Assembly: GCA_963585895.1 (NCBI GenBank)
Contig: CAUZXS010004388.1
Span: forward strand, 5,001-69,000
DNA length: 64,000 bases
Direction: 5' to 3'
Origin: Sepioteuthis lessoniana
Taxonomy: Eukaryota; Mollusca; Cephalopoda; Myopsida; Loliginidae
In this document: piece after piece, positions 10,341 through 22,867 of the stretch
Layout of the letters: every line of letters starts with the position of its first letter
Position numbering within the stretch: the stretch's first letter is position 1
Position numbers and translations under genes: made by a program
Notes under the pieces: model-generated
The model's input: the letters and a program-made list of their open reading frames with translations, nothing else
What the model was told of the DNA's origin: nothing
Database searches by the model: none

Positions 10341-10429
10341 TGTTATATAGCCATAATGTACATCTAGGAAGAACGACCATAACATTTTTTTTTATAAAGA
10401 TATAACTATCAAACTTTTATTTTCAAAAG

Positions 10430-10830
10430 CTTCCGTGATGTACGAGAGAGACCGACAGAGACTGGGAGACAGAGGCAGACTGCTCTATTGACCCATAACT
10501 TCTTCATCTCTTGACCATACCATGCTGTGTTATCTTTAAGGCCCCACCTGGCACTTCTGCTTCTCAGCCGGGTGGTACCCAATCGGAGGATCCCTATGGA
10601 CCGCAGCTCCAGTGGGGCGCTATCCGTGACTGCAAGCTGAGACTCTAAGACTCACTCTGACTCAGACCCTCAAGTGGGCATCTGCATATACCATTTCGTA
10701 ACAATCACATGACTGCTTCCGCTTATTTTCACTGGTGCGTCCTGTTTAGAGAATCTCTGAATGATGGCCCGGTCAATATGTAACATAGTAATAAACGACT
10801 CTGTTATAAAATAGGATTAATTTCAATTTA
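10430..10830 (+). repeat. dispersed repeat, family L
   Basis: It shares an order of blocks with 29340-29690: GAGACAG...CAGACTGCT(C/A)TATTGACCC, then GGTCAATAT(G/A)TAACA, then TGTTATAA and an A-rich end. It could be an LTR or an unplaced SINE-like element. Confidence 0.4.
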
Positions 10831-10859
10831 AAAAAAAAAAAAATAAGAAGATAGACACA

Positions 10860-11210
10860 AAAGAGTAAATTTACTCAATATGGCCACCATTTCTTTTTCA
10901 ATTATTGTATCAACATGCCTTCGAAACAATTTGCCTGCCTTCAAAATAAATTCTTCAAACATTTTTTTCCATTTCTCCTCAATAGCAGTCTTAAGCAATC
11001 CAATATTTGGATGGGAAGTTGTATTTGTTTTGTTTTCTTATACGCCCCATGTAGCGTAGTGAAGGGGGTTATGGTATGGGATTAATGGAGGCCATAAGGA
11101 AAATCAAATTATTTCGAAAAAAGTTTTTAATTGGTTTCGACGTTAAGCAAGTCATAGATTCTTTGTCGTTTCTTTTCTGGCTCACTCATATTGGGCCGAA
11201 TTTTAATGAA
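10860..11210 (-). mobile_element. internally deleted Tc1/mariner-type element
   Basis: The minus strand begins with MSEPEKKRQRIYDLL at 11189, a helix-turn-helix start. It then jumps to a transposase C-terminus: WGV, a stop, ENKTNTTSHPNIGLLKTAI, EEKWKKMFEEFILKA, FRRHVDTIIEK, and finally GGHIE-stop after a frameshift. Most of the catalytic domain is absent. A non-autonomous relic. Confidence 0.6.
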
Positions 11211-11403
11211 GAAGGGCTTTAATAATAGAGTTAATCATGAAAATTTAGATTTATCCTACTTTTTCAAATATTGGACTAATTAGACTAAAAAACTTAAAAA
11301 ATATTCCATATTTTGTTTCCGTACCATGTACAATTGGTATTGTTATATAGTAGGATTCAGATCTCTCCCGATTTGCGATTTCATTAAAAAAAACACACAC
11401 ACC

Positions 11404-11434
<31 letters not shown>

Positions 11435-11641
11435 ACGTGGCTGGAGAAGGGTAGCATTCGACTGGATGTTGGCCTGACGGCTGCCGCCAAGAAAATGAAT
11501 AAAATGCGTCTTTGCGCAAGAGACTCCGCGCAGGGCTTCCGGGCGAGAATGCAAGAAATTAATTCAATTTAACAAAATACCCTTTTCAGCCAATTATAAA
11601 TCTTCCCCCTAAAGAATTCCCAGAACCGACTTGATCCAAGG
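11211..11641. other. no gene; (CA)n microsatellite
   Basis: A (CA)n run lies at about 11393-11436. Flanks carry no recognisable feature until the LINE begins. Confidence 0.55.
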
Positions 11642-13057
11642 GGTAGGTATTTAAGAAGCGAAGATCTGCAAAGGCAGCAGACTGACCGCCGCCTGGATAT
11701 AAAGGCTGTGAAGAAGGCGGTTAGCGAGTACGAGCGGATTGCAGGAGCCAAGGTCAATTTTGACAAAAGCGAAGGTTTGAGGCTCGGTGCTTGAAGGGGT
11801 AGCAATACTCTTCCGGGGCCCTTCCGCTGGAGTGACGAACCCGTCCGCATCCTCGGGGTGTGGTTCGGGCCCGACCTCCAACTGGAGCGAAATTGGTCGG
11901 AAATACAAGCCAAGGTGAATGCTCAGGTGGGAATCTGGCTTTCAAGGAGGTTTTCCTTAAAGGGCAGGGCGGAGGCGTGCGCCGTGTACGTCTTCCCCTT
12001 GATCCTTAACCGATTGGCTATACTTCCTCTGCCTAAGGTAAATCGGTTGGCGCTGCAACGATCCCTTTCCAGATTGCTCTGGGGAGGTGCAAGGCCGATG
12101 GTCCGTAGGCAGGTCTGTATCCAACGTACACGCAACGGGGGTCTAGGTATGCCTGATCTGGAGAGCCACTGGCTTGCTGAAAGATTTGCATACTTGGGCT
12201 GAGCCTTGACGGGGGACGCAGTGTGGAGACTGAAGGCGAGTCGGACTTTTCCTCGCCTAAAGTCAGACCCAAAGGCTGAAGGTCGACGTAGGCCTTTGGG
12301 CGAAACACAGTTTGTCCGCGAGTGCTGAACGGCCCTTCGTAAACTTCTTGGGTCCAGTGACCTTTCACGGCCTCGAAAAGAACTATATCGGGAGCTAGTG
12401 CTGGATTCCGCTTCTGATCCTCTCAGCGAGCGGCGCGGCTGGACGATGGAGGAGATCCGCTCTCATTGGAATTGGGCGCCAGGATCGAGCTTCTTGAACA
12501 ACTCCGAGTTTTCGCTCACCTGGCGACTTGTGCGAAATGCGTTACCCCTTGTCGGCTTGAACTACAAAGCGGGCCTGGCAGACATGCCCGATTGCGCTCG
12601 CTGCGGCAGTGGCCAGGAAGAAACGGCTGAGCACGCCTTCTACTACTGCGAGCGAGTTCGCCCGTTTTGGGATCACGTCGGCGAGTGGACGGCTCGCATC
12701 GAACCCAAACAGCTCGTGCTGCTCGATGTTGGTTACGTCGTGGACAACGTTCTTCCTCCGTATCAGGGTGAGAAGCGTGTGGTGTTTCTCGCGATCCTAG
12801 CTGTAGCTAGAATGGTGATTTGGACGACGCGAAACAAGGGATTGTATGACGATGCAAACTTTTCTCATCGTGATCTGGTTTTGTATTTTCGGCATCAGCT
12901 GAGGGTCAAAATCAGATGCGATAGAAAACGCTTGGATCGCATAACATTCAGCAAAAGGTGGGTGCATGCAGCGAGCCTGGTCGTGCGAAAGGGGGCAACG
13001 TTGGAGTCATCCTTCCCTCCTCTGCTGGCTCATGGCGTCTACGGTACGGGTCCTTAG
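11642..13057 (+). pseudogene. Tx1/L1-like LINE, 3' half of reverse-transcriptase ORF
   Basis: One continuous frame runs from about 11642 to the stop after 13057. It is interrupted only by TGA at 11792, 12200 and 12326. Conserved blocks in order: KAVSEYERIAGAKVNFDKSEG (end of the RT palm/thumb), RILGVWFGPDLQLERNW, SLKGRAEACAVYVFPLILNR, LLWGGARPMVRR, NGGLGMPDLESHWLAER, then a CX2CX9HX4C zinc knuckle at about 12596-12655. The endonuclease, the FADD-type catalytic box and the start are lost, as in a 5'-truncated insertion. Stops sit where Trp or Arg codons are expected (TGG or CGA to TGA). Clade assignment is by recognised motif order. Confidence 0.8.
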
Positions 13058-13950
13058 GGACCCCACCCCTGGTAACTAGGACTGTTTTTTCCCCTTGAAA
13101 CCTAGTTAGCAGTATGTTTGTGAGTCATTGTCCCCGTCATCTAGTCGTTAGTTCTCAAGATCTTCCCCATCCCCATTATTTTTGTACCTCAACCCGTATC
13201 CCAGTCCACGCATACTGAAGATCTTGAACATTCATATGCATAAAAATCATATCACCTGCTTATATCAACCCATACCGCGTCCGACCCCTTATTTCTTTTA
13301 CCCCGGTAGATTAGGATTCCTGTCCCACCTAGGGTAGGTCCGGCTTGTTTTCGGTTCTTTCGCCCCGGAAAACAGTCGACCTCCATTTTTATAGACGGGG
13401 GGATGGGAGGGCAACCAAACGGGGGATTTTTCCTTTGTTTTTTGTATATATTTCGGGGTTTTTCTCCCATTCCAATCACATTCATTGTAAATAAATCATA
13501 CTTGTAAATAAAATCATTCATTAATCTCGGGATTTTAAGTAGGACTTCTTCATAGAGCAAATGTGGTATTTTGGTGATTGCAGCGCGCATGACGATGCAA
13601 GAATGGCTATATATTGTATTGTTGAATGGGTCGGCGAATGTGGCTAGCTAGGTCTCCTTAGTTTATATAGAAAAGTATGACCGCTCCCTTCCCCTCCCCA
13701 AAAACTTCAAGGTCTTGTGCCTTCTGTATATTTCATACAGAAATAAAGCAGACTGACCACGAGGGTGGAAGGAAGGAACACGCTACGGCCATTAAGAACT
13801 CATCTGACGGATTTAACGCGCCACTTGCTGTGAACGACTGCTAATCTGGCTACAACGCTGCCCCGTCCACGACTACTACTACCACCGAGATCATCTGGTA
13901 TCCTTACCACCCTCATACCACCATACCTAACAAGTGAGTTTCTTATAACT
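13058..13950 (+). other. probable LINE 3' UTR and unassigned sequence
   Basis: Sequence after the ORF has higher GC than its surroundings and includes AATAAA at about 13741. The LINE boundary cannot be fixed without another copy. A 112-residue frame on the other strand (13252-13590) has no recognisable motif. The stretch from about 13955 (TTACAAATTTATCGTAC) recurs beside the LTR at 40.25 kb. Confidence 0.4.
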
Positions 13951-14309
13951 TATTACAAATTTATCGTACATGAAGTCTGGTTTCACACACACACACACAC
14001 ACACACCTCGATTCACTCCTTCACTTGATATTGTACGCTACAAATTTTGTACAGTTGATTCTTCGCTTTATCACCTTGTGTTTCCTTCTTGTTAATATAA
14101 TTGATTAAAACTTTCAACTTGTGTTTGTCTTTTCCTTGCCACCATACGCTAAACATAACAGTATCACCATAATCCTCATGTTCCACGTTTTTTTAAAGCT
14201 TTACCTTCTATTTCTTACAAAACTTTACCGGCTGTTTACCCAAGACCGAAGTTAAAAGAAGGTGGCGATTAAATTCATTGATTATATTTACTGCCTCTTT
14301 TTGGGTGTT

Positions 14310-14530
14310 ACTTTTTCACTCACATTGATCGTATTCTCCAAAGGAAATAAGCAGTTCCTCAAAGTGCAATTTTTTTGTATTTCCTATAAGCTAGGACTAC
14401 CAAGTATCTAGTTAATCTGTCCCTTTTTTATCATACCCAGGGCTCCCATTATTACGAGTGCACTGGTAATTTTAAAATGCCACATTTTTTCAATCCTATC
14501 TCCATGACTTCTCATTTACTTATTTTATTT
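14310..14530 (-). pseudogene. second LINE tail type (G2) fragment
   Basis: It matches 32485-32700 on the same strand, where the tail reads GALGMVKKGTGKHINKIP. Here it is too decayed to translate over any length. Confidence 0.45.
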
Positions 14531-14697
14531 GACTGAAATGTTATCTGTTGTCTCTAACATATCAATTAGAAGGCATGTTTTTCTTTTATAGTCTTTAACT
14601 GTGATATCAAGTTTATTGCCCTATATTTTCAATCTGTTTGGATAATAAAGTCCCAGATAATAATGATGATGATAATTATTATTATTGTTTTTCTCTT

Positions 14698-15404
14698 TTG
14701 AGAGTTTTTATTAGGTATTAAATAACCTACAATGGTTGATATGCCAAAAAACCAACCAAACCAAATCTATATATTTAATATATATGTATAAAGAGGATTT
14801 GGCATTAAATAACCTACAATGGTTGATATGCCATAAAATCGAATCAAACCAAATCATATATATTTGATATATATGTATAAAGAGGATTTGGCATTAAATA
14901 ACCTATAATGGTTGATATGCCATAAAACCCAACAAAGAGGAATTGACATTAAATAACCTACAATGGTTGATATGCCATAAAACCCAACCAAACCAAATCC
15001 TATATATTTAATATCTATGTATAAAGAGGATTTGGCATTAAATAACTGACAAGGGTTGATATGCCATAAAACCCAACCAAAACAAATCTTATATATTTAA
15101 TATATATGTATAAAGAGGATTTGGCATTAAATAACCAACAATGGTTGATATGTCATAAAATCCCAACCAAACCAAACCATATATATCTAAAATTTATGTA
15201 TAAAGAGGATTTGGCATTAAATGACCTACAATGGTTGATATACCATAAAACCAAACCAAAACAAATCCTATATATTCAATATATATGTATAAAGAGGATT
15301 TGGCATTAAATGACCTACAATGGTTGATATACCATAAAACCCAACCAAAACAAATCATATATATTCAATATATATGTATAAAGAGGGTCTGACATTAAAT
15401 AACC
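14698..15404 (+). repeat. satellite-like array of SINE family A tails, about eight units
   Basis: The unit of about 87 bp is GTATAAAGAGGATTTGGCATT followed by AAATAACCTACAATGG, TTGATATGCCATAAAACC and an A/T-rich linker. Starts recur near 14796, 14884, 15018, 15105, 15195, 15287 and 15377, with one short unit near 14935. The array stops at 15404 in the middle of a unit (ATTAAATAACC) and resumes at 16593, showing that 15405-16592 was inserted into it. Confidence 0.85.
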
Positions 15405-16592
15405 TGTAGTAGAAGAACTTAGTATTTTTGTTTGGCGCGTTAATTAATTTGACCGTTAGGGTCGACGCATATTTTCACCCAATCAGGATGACTTGTTCTA
15501 TTCATCCCGGACCATTTTTCCGGGCAGCACCAAATTGGGGAAAGCCCGCCAAACACTCCGCTTCCTCAGAACTTTTCGAAAAGGACAGATGTACTTACTG
15601 TCCGCTCTCTTCATTAGCAGTCGTATCATGACACCATGAGGAAAGCCATCTAATTTATGGACCTCTTGAGTCTATTCTCTTAGACCAAAGGTTCCCAGTT
15701 GAATAGGAATTAGATGAATTCAATCCGCCTCACACAGGAACACCTTTAAGTCGCCTCCAACTTTGGCTCTGTCGACTGCAACGCAAAATTACGCTCAGAC
15801 ACCCAGCTACTTCATCACAGGGCAACATTTTCTGGAGACATGCTTCTCTCCCACAACTACCAGGATCACACATCCATGGGTGACTTCTTCATTCCTGTCC
15901 TTAATCAGCAAACACAACCTTTACTAACCTAACGATGCACATTTTGCTCAGGCATTTAGCTGCGAAAATGCCTTCTCAACTTCATTTCCTTTCTTCCCTC
16001 ATAAACGTAAACTATTTACTCCATGCTGACATTAAAAACTATCCAAAAAACCCTTATGGCATCTTCGTCTTCTCTCTCATTTATTTACCTATAAAACTCA
16101 GCGAGGAAACAACCTGTAGCAGGCACAGATCTATTTCTATTCGCGAATCAATGCCCCCACCAAGAGATTCGGCCACTAATTGACCAATTCTGGTGGAGCG
16201 CATTAATTCCTTCTTCCTCTCCAGAACTATTTTTTCTAGTCCATTTTTTGGTGCGTCGACGGTCAGAGAGCCATGAGCCAGCAACACAAACAGACCTCTC
16301 TCACATGACTGCTACTGATTCCACTTGGAACCCATCACTGAAGAAAATGCTGCTGCTAGCTTCGCACACGCTTCCTACAAAATAAGGACCAACATACTGA
16401 CCAGCGACACCAAAGGGATACTTTCTCACTCTCACTCCTTTATGCCTGCTACTATAATAAACTTTTCTTTGTTGTGTTGTTTAAAAGAAGTTTCGTAATC
16501 CATTAGTGCTGCCAAATAATTTATAGTGTTAGAGAAATTAACCATTTCCCGAAACACTAAAAACGCAACTAATAACAAGTATCCTCGCTAAA
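15405..16592 (+). mobile_element. LTR-like element (family C) inserted in the array
   Basis: It starts TGTAGTAGAAGAACTT. An internal second TGTAGCAG start at 16115 begins a block shared with 39232-39710. The first 700 bp match 1885-2669 inverted. AACC flanks both sides (15401-15404 and 16593-16596), fitting a 4-bp target duplication. AATAAAC at 16458 may be its poly(A) signal. No protein-coding content is recognisable. Confidence 0.6.
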
Positions 16593-16645
16593 AACCTATA
16601 TTAATTGATATGCTTTAAAACCCAACCAAACCCAACCAATCAGGG
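16593..16645 (+). repeat. array resumes after the insertion
   Basis: The sequence continues the interrupted unit: AACCTATATTAATTGATATG, then TTTAAAACCCAACCAAACCC. Confidence 0.7.
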
Positions 16646-17300
16646 CCGGTGTGAAAAATTCGTAAGGAGTAAAATATTATGTAACGTTTTTGCTGTATTG
16701 ACATGATAGGTGGAAATTGTAGTTTTTGGACCCCAGCTTTTCTTTTACCCCATAAAGCGATATAAAATCTTATATTTTACAACCAAGAGGTGAAGTACAA
16801 ATGAATGAGAAACGTCCACACTTAAAGCGGGTCAGAATCACTAAAACAAAAACCTTTGTACAAATCTGTAAAAAATTAGGATCTAAAATTAAAATTAAGT
16901 TTCTGGAATTTGATTGGACAGGATGGTCACGTGTTTTGCTTTTGCCTTCTTCCGTGCAGTTGAATTCCAAAAAAAACAAAAAAACTTGCTGTTGGAGCGA
17001 TTTCACGCGCAGAACCCCTACCCCCACCTTAAAATAATACTATTTCATTTGGAGCTGGTCACGTGATTAGGAGTTCTATTTATTCACGCTTTCGGAGGCA
17101 ACTGACACACATAGCCTGCGTCCGGACAAGCCAGAGGTCGACAAGATTTCTCTCTAGCAACGACGACACACGGATATTATTTTTCCTTTTTAATCCGAGA
17201 AAACTGGCCCCACATCACAAAGCAACTTTCCAAGAATGTATTGTCTTCTTTTGAATCCTCAACTTTAAGACACCGAGTGTAAAGTGTATCAGAAGGAAGA
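16646..17300. other. no gene recognised
   Basis: Two overlapping antisense open frames (16770-17037) lack recognisable motifs. TCACGTGA occurs at about 17058, in a 200-bp patch of higher complexity that could be an old LTR. Confidence 0.45.
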
Positions 17301-17530
17301 AAAAAAAGACGGCGTTGTGGCTGACGTTCTAGACTGCGACATCATAGTTTGCAAGTTCGAACTGCAGTTGCGCTATTACGTTCATTTTTGAGCTAATATC
17401 CTTAAGAAAATTATGAACTCTGTTATCCCCCCTCCCCTAGTGAGGATTCAAATAGTTACTCTACTGTTCTTCAGCAAGGAGGGTCTTAGCATTGAATAGT
17501 CTACGAAGTTAAACCTCAAACAAAGAAACT
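17300..17530 (+). mobile_element. SINE family A, degenerate
   Basis: GCGTTGTGGCTGACGTTCTA and box-B-like CAAGTTCGAACTGCAG are followed by TTACGTTCATTTT and a body ending in ...AACAAAGAAACTAAAA. The order matches the intact copy at 35435-35676. Confidence 0.6.
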
Positions 17531-17667
17531 AAAATAAATAAATAAATAAACTTGTTTCTCTAACAGTGAAAAAAAGCTTTTAAAATGTTTATCTAAGGGC
17601 GATAACTATTTTTAAGAGTTATTTCCCCTTATAACTTATGCTCTTGTCTCAGATAAAGATTAGCAAG

Positions 17668-18581
<914 letters not shown>

Positions 18582-18827
18582 TATTGGGTATAGATTTATC
18601 CGACTTCTCAGTCAGGTTTGACACAAGGTTATTCTATAGTGGTAGCAGTGCACGCACGAATCGACACTCATGCGTGGTCGACACAAAAAATACTTTGTCC
18701 TACTGGCATTCCTGCTTAGATGCAAAGTTATAAATTCAGTCCTGCTAAGCAGATACTGCTTGGGTTGAAGGCCTCCTGGGACCAGGCGATCTACTTAATA
18801 TCCCCAGAAGCAGAAAGAATTTCGTAT

Positions 18828-19060
18828 GTTTGGCGCGTAAAATATTTTGACCGTTGGTCTCGCCATATATTTTCACCCAATGGGGATGACGAATTCCATT
18901 CGGCCCGGATGACTTTCCCGGGAAAATCGCCAAACATTCTCTTCTTCGGCATCATTCGAGTGGGACGGGCGTTTGTCTGTCCGCTTCCTTCCCAGCAGCA
19001 ACATTACACCACAAGGAGAGCCGTCTGATTCATGGACCCCTGGGTCTACACTTCTAGACC
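18828..19060 (+). mobile_element. family C fragment, diverged subtype
   Basis: TTTGGCGCGTAAAATATTTTGACCG, then CATATATTTTCACCCAATG and CCCGG...CCGGG blocks parallel 15424-15550. The subtype differs at many sites, so it is an older or distinct lineage. Confidence 0.55.
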
Positions 19061-19360
19061 CAGGGGTTTCCAGTTGAACATGAATTAGACGAACATATTC
19101 CGCTCAGACATTTAACTCTTTGAACCTTTCTCAATTCAATAACTATTTTCTTCTTTCTACGAGACAGTCGGCACAAAAGATTTCCCTTTTACTCAAGCCG
19201 TAATTAAACCAACTTGAAAACTTTCAGTATTTTCGTTCAGACTTACATATTTCCTGCAAATATAACGAGGAGGTAACATAAACAATTTTCTTCGTTATAC
19301 CCCCATATCCTGTGTCAACATCAGGTAAGCCCTAGAAGTACTGTGTATATATTTTGGGTA

Positions 19361-19935
19361 TGTGGGGATTTAGGAATTAACAGTAAAAACTCCCAACCGG
19401 ATATTGACTCGTCGGCTGCCAGATATAAAATGTATAAACGCGTCGCCACGCATAAGGCTCCACGCATCCATCCGGTTAAAATCAGAAAAAAGAAAAATAA
19501 TAAAATGTAAAGTAGCCAATGAGAAGCGGTCGCGCCAAAATTAGAAGGATTCTCGAGTGGCGAATTTGGAGCCGGTGAAGAGAGATAAATACTCAGGTTT
19601 TCTGTGAACCGACCTCTTTTCGGGTAGTGACGTCGAACCGACGACACCGATTTTACTGTCGGGTGTTTTGGACACCACGCTATGTTTTGGGACGTAGCGT
19701 TGGTTAGTCCATTCACCAAGTAGATAAAGGAAAGTATGAAAGAAATGTTTTCGTCTCTTATCTGTTTCTATCTTTTCTTTTTGTATATTTCTTATGGACC
19801 TTCTTTGGGCAAGGCATTGCACCGGCCAGTCAGCGTGGGGTAAAATAATATAACCAAAATATGGAGTCAGATATCTTACGGCAACACAGCCTTGCCCTTA
19901 GCCACTGACCTTCATAAAAACCTTCAAACCCCACA
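19361..19935 (+). mobile_element. solo LTR, family D, 4-bp duplication GGTA
   Basis: The element starts TGTGGGGATTTAGG and ends CCCCACA, and is flanked by GGTA on both sides (19357-19360, 19936-19939). Inside are a GAGATAAATACTC promoter-like stretch and AATAAAGG. There is no coding capacity. Long terminal repeats of Ty3-like elements generate 4-5 bp duplications; an isolated LTR implies recombination between two LTRs. Confidence 0.9.
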
Positions 19936-20224
19936 GGTATTATAATTAATTCTAAACTTGTAGATTTTTCTATCTTAATTTTGCTTGCTTTACTTTTTCA
20001 ATCGTGACTCATTCGTGTCGTGATGTTTACCGCAAAGAAGGGATATCACAAATCGGACACAACAATAAAGGATAAACTCTCAGTGAGATTTAAACTCTCG
20101 TCACTGGTGTACCAGTTGCTTTTATCCATAGCTCCAAAAGCAATGATTATGTAATCGTCGAATTAATACTTTTAAACCTCGTTTTCGACTTTTCGGGCTA
20201 TTGTCTCTGTCGTGGACTTATATT
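19936..20224. other. no feature recognised
   Basis: AT-rich; nothing supported. Confidence 0.5.
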
Positions 20225-21043
20225 TTTTATGTTGAGGGTTTTTTTTGCTGAATAATGTTGTCCCCACAATTTATGTTGGCTCATTTTTGAAAAGCAAAGG
20301 ATGTAAACGACACCGACAAAAGAACATTCAAAACAAAGCAATACAAACAAAAATAAATTTATATATCAACAAGTACATGAAAAGGAAACATTACAAAATG
20401 TTACGAATATTCTAATAGAGCTTCTTAAATAAGAGTGTGTGCGTGTGTGTATTTAACTAACACGAATATCATGGTGAAAGACTAAATATTAAGTATCCTG
20501 TAGACTACAAAGGTAAATTGACTAAGTATTTCACGCGAGGTATCAATACACAGAAATATAGCAATGTATTCAAAAAGGACGTGTTTTCTCCCATGTTAAG
20601 CGTTTGTCTCTTTCGGGGTTTGATGAAATGTTTGAGGCTGTGCGTGAGACTGGAATAAGTCCGACCGAAAAGGCAGAACAGGAAAGAAAAAAGTCGCAGA
20701 GTATATACGCACCCATGTTATGCGTATTAAGCTGTGTGTCACTAGCTGGCAAAGTCAAAATGTAAGAGAAAGAGTTATTAGAAGTTGTGAATATGTATAA
20801 TTATTCCTTGTCATGTGATAGGCTCCAAACACACTGTTTATTTTGCGCGGAACAAAATCGAAGATGCGGACGTAATTGGGAGCATCAATCATGTGACTTT
20901 CCTGACCAATAGGTTCTCGAGACTAATTAGTTTACCGACGTCCACCATCTTTGATTCGGAAAGAAGTGAATCAGTGTCCTATTTTCTAGAATTTATTTTG
21001 TATCACGGCCATTTTAAAAATATAGGAGTGGAAATCCTATAAC
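20225..21043 (+). mobile_element. family F element, copy 1
   Basis: It is co-linear with copies at 42322-43071 and 43306-45747. Shared blocks: AACATTC..AACAAAGCA, TATCAACAAGTACAT, a GTGTGTG-rich stretch with TAACACGAATA, CCGAAAAGGC, CATGTGACTTTCCTGACCAATAGG (an E-box-like and CCAAT-type block), and a terminal TATAGGAG...TCCTATA hairpin (about 21021-21041). The 5' end is approximate. Confidence 0.65.
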
Positions 21044-21409
21044 GTATTTTTAACAGGCATCTGATTTCTTTTTTGCGGATCGTGGACCCTTTCGAAGTCG
21101 TTCACTCCAACAGAAATTGCATACGTAGTGGAAGCATAATTTGCCAGCCAAAGTTCCATAAAAGCAGTATAAATGAAATTTCGACATTATTGACAAAGTG
21201 CGCGCAGGAAAGGCTTGCATAGCTATGGGAATAAAAACAGCATTTGTAGAGAGATTGCAGTCGATGTGCAAAGACGTTCTATTTTTAGGCTGAGAGAGTG
21301 GGGGGGGGGTCCCGTTGTTGTCATAAACATTTCAGGAATTCTATATTCAAGTTTTAGATTATATAATGAAATTGTCTTTTAGTTGAATACGGAATATATT
21401 TTGTACACA

Positions 21410-21475
21410 GGTTTGTTTGGTTTTATGGCATATCAACCATTAAAGGTTATCTAATGCCAAATTAATTTCTATACA
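21410..21475 (-). mobile_element. SINE family A tail
   Basis: GTTTTATGGCATATCAACCA and GGTTATCTAATGCCAAAT are the reverse complement of the array unit at 14.7-15.4 kb. Confidence 0.7.
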
Positions 21476-21524
21476 TATAAACAGTTCTATTTTAAACAAT
21501 TCAGTTTGGCATAATTACACTTTT

Positions 21525-21925
21525 TAGTTCTATTTGACCCATAGATTAAACCCTATCAGGTGCTACCACACAGGGCCAGAGTGGACCTGGGAGCGATGGC
21601 AATGAAGGGGTTCTCCGCATTCCCCAAAGCTCCAGCATTACTGAAGCTTCGTGATCAGATTGTTAAGTGTCATATACAGGACACTCGTTGAGGAAGTCTT
21701 ACTCCTCTGAAGAGATGCAATCGGTGTATTTTATAGCCCTAACCGACTGAGCCCCTGGACACTTGTTGGGGGAGTCTTACCCATCTGAAGAGATACAATC
21801 GATGTAATTTATAGCCCTAACCGACTGGGCCCCAGGACACTCGTTGGGGGAGTCTTACCCCTTTGAAGAGATGCAATCGGTGTATTCTACAGCCCCCTCT
21901 GCCGACAGGACCCTTTGTACTCAGT
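21525..21925 (-). mobile_element. SINE family H with three tandem head units
   Basis: The body reads CCATAGATTAAACCCTATCA, GGTGCTACCAC, GAGTGGACCTGGGAGCGATGG, CTCCAGCATTACTG. The segment ACACT(C/T)GTTG...GAGTCTTAC...GAAGAGAT(G/A)CAATCG(G/A)TGTA then repeats three times with a period of about 85 bp. Confidence 0.7.
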
Positions 21926-22860
21926 GTTATTAATATAATCCAATATATTTGCAAACTAAAAAATAATTATTATTTATTATTTCTTTCAATTAGTTTATTC
22001 CTAACAACTTGTTGAGATTTGCAAGTAATGTCTTTTAATGGCAGACCGATTTGCATATCAATCCTTCCGTTAGTGTTTGTTTTAAGAAGGGAAATTACAA
22101 GGGCATTATGGATATTTTCAAGCAATTTTCAAAATCTTTAACCAAAAATATAGAAACACCAAAAATAAGTATACTCATACGAAAAATTCTATGTTGTAAG
22201 TAACTATGTTTGTTGTTGTTGTTGTTATTGTTGTTTTCCACTTAGCTAAAATGAACTCAAAGTCATTATTTTTACATGGGGTGCCACGCAAGAAGCAAGC
22301 CTCCTATAGCGGTGGGTTTAAAAGTTACTAAGATTCCGTCGGCATTTCCTTTTGGGAGTGCTTCAGGTGCCGAGCAAAAAAAAAAAAAAACAACAAAAAA
22401 CAACAACTCTTCCGCCCTTTAAGCGAGTGGGTAGGTGGTGCCTGGCGGCAAAAAAAAAAAAAACAACAAAAAAACAAAACCCGGGAGTCGAGTCAATAGT
22501 TTTTTTTCTACCACCCGGCGCTGTGGTAAATATATTTTCAAACCAGATTTGATTCTTTCTTTTATGGCTGAATTTCAATGATGTAGATTTTGTTAATAAA
22601 TAATACCAAATAATATCCGTTTTGATTATATAATGTATCTTTAACTTGAGGGTGTATAAGTTGTTGGACGAGTTGTTATGACTTCTTGGATTCTTTTTTT
22701 CATACTGTAATGTTTTCTTAATAAAAATTATTTGCGACTTAGATTCCCGATAACTGTATTGAAATAGAAGTTAGATATACGGGATATAACTCTTTACAAT
22801 GATTATTCAGTCGTATAATATAATTTTTTCCAATCCAACATGAGTAAAATATCAATATTG
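21926..22860. other. no gene; octamer-containing repeat
   Basis: CAGACCGATTTGCATATC at about 22044 recurs at about 25252 in partly similar surroundings. Both contain ATTTGCAT. A-rich runs at 22375-22475 produce spurious frames. Confidence 0.5.
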
Positions 22861-22867
22861 TTTGCTT

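Noticed and set aside
13252..13590. 112-residue minus-strand frame next to the LINE
   Set aside because: Probably antisense to the LINE 3' UTR; no recognisable motif.
14698..15404. CRISPR-like regular repeats
   Set aside because: Units are about 87 bp with SINE-derived sequence and no distinct spacers, in a eukaryotic context.
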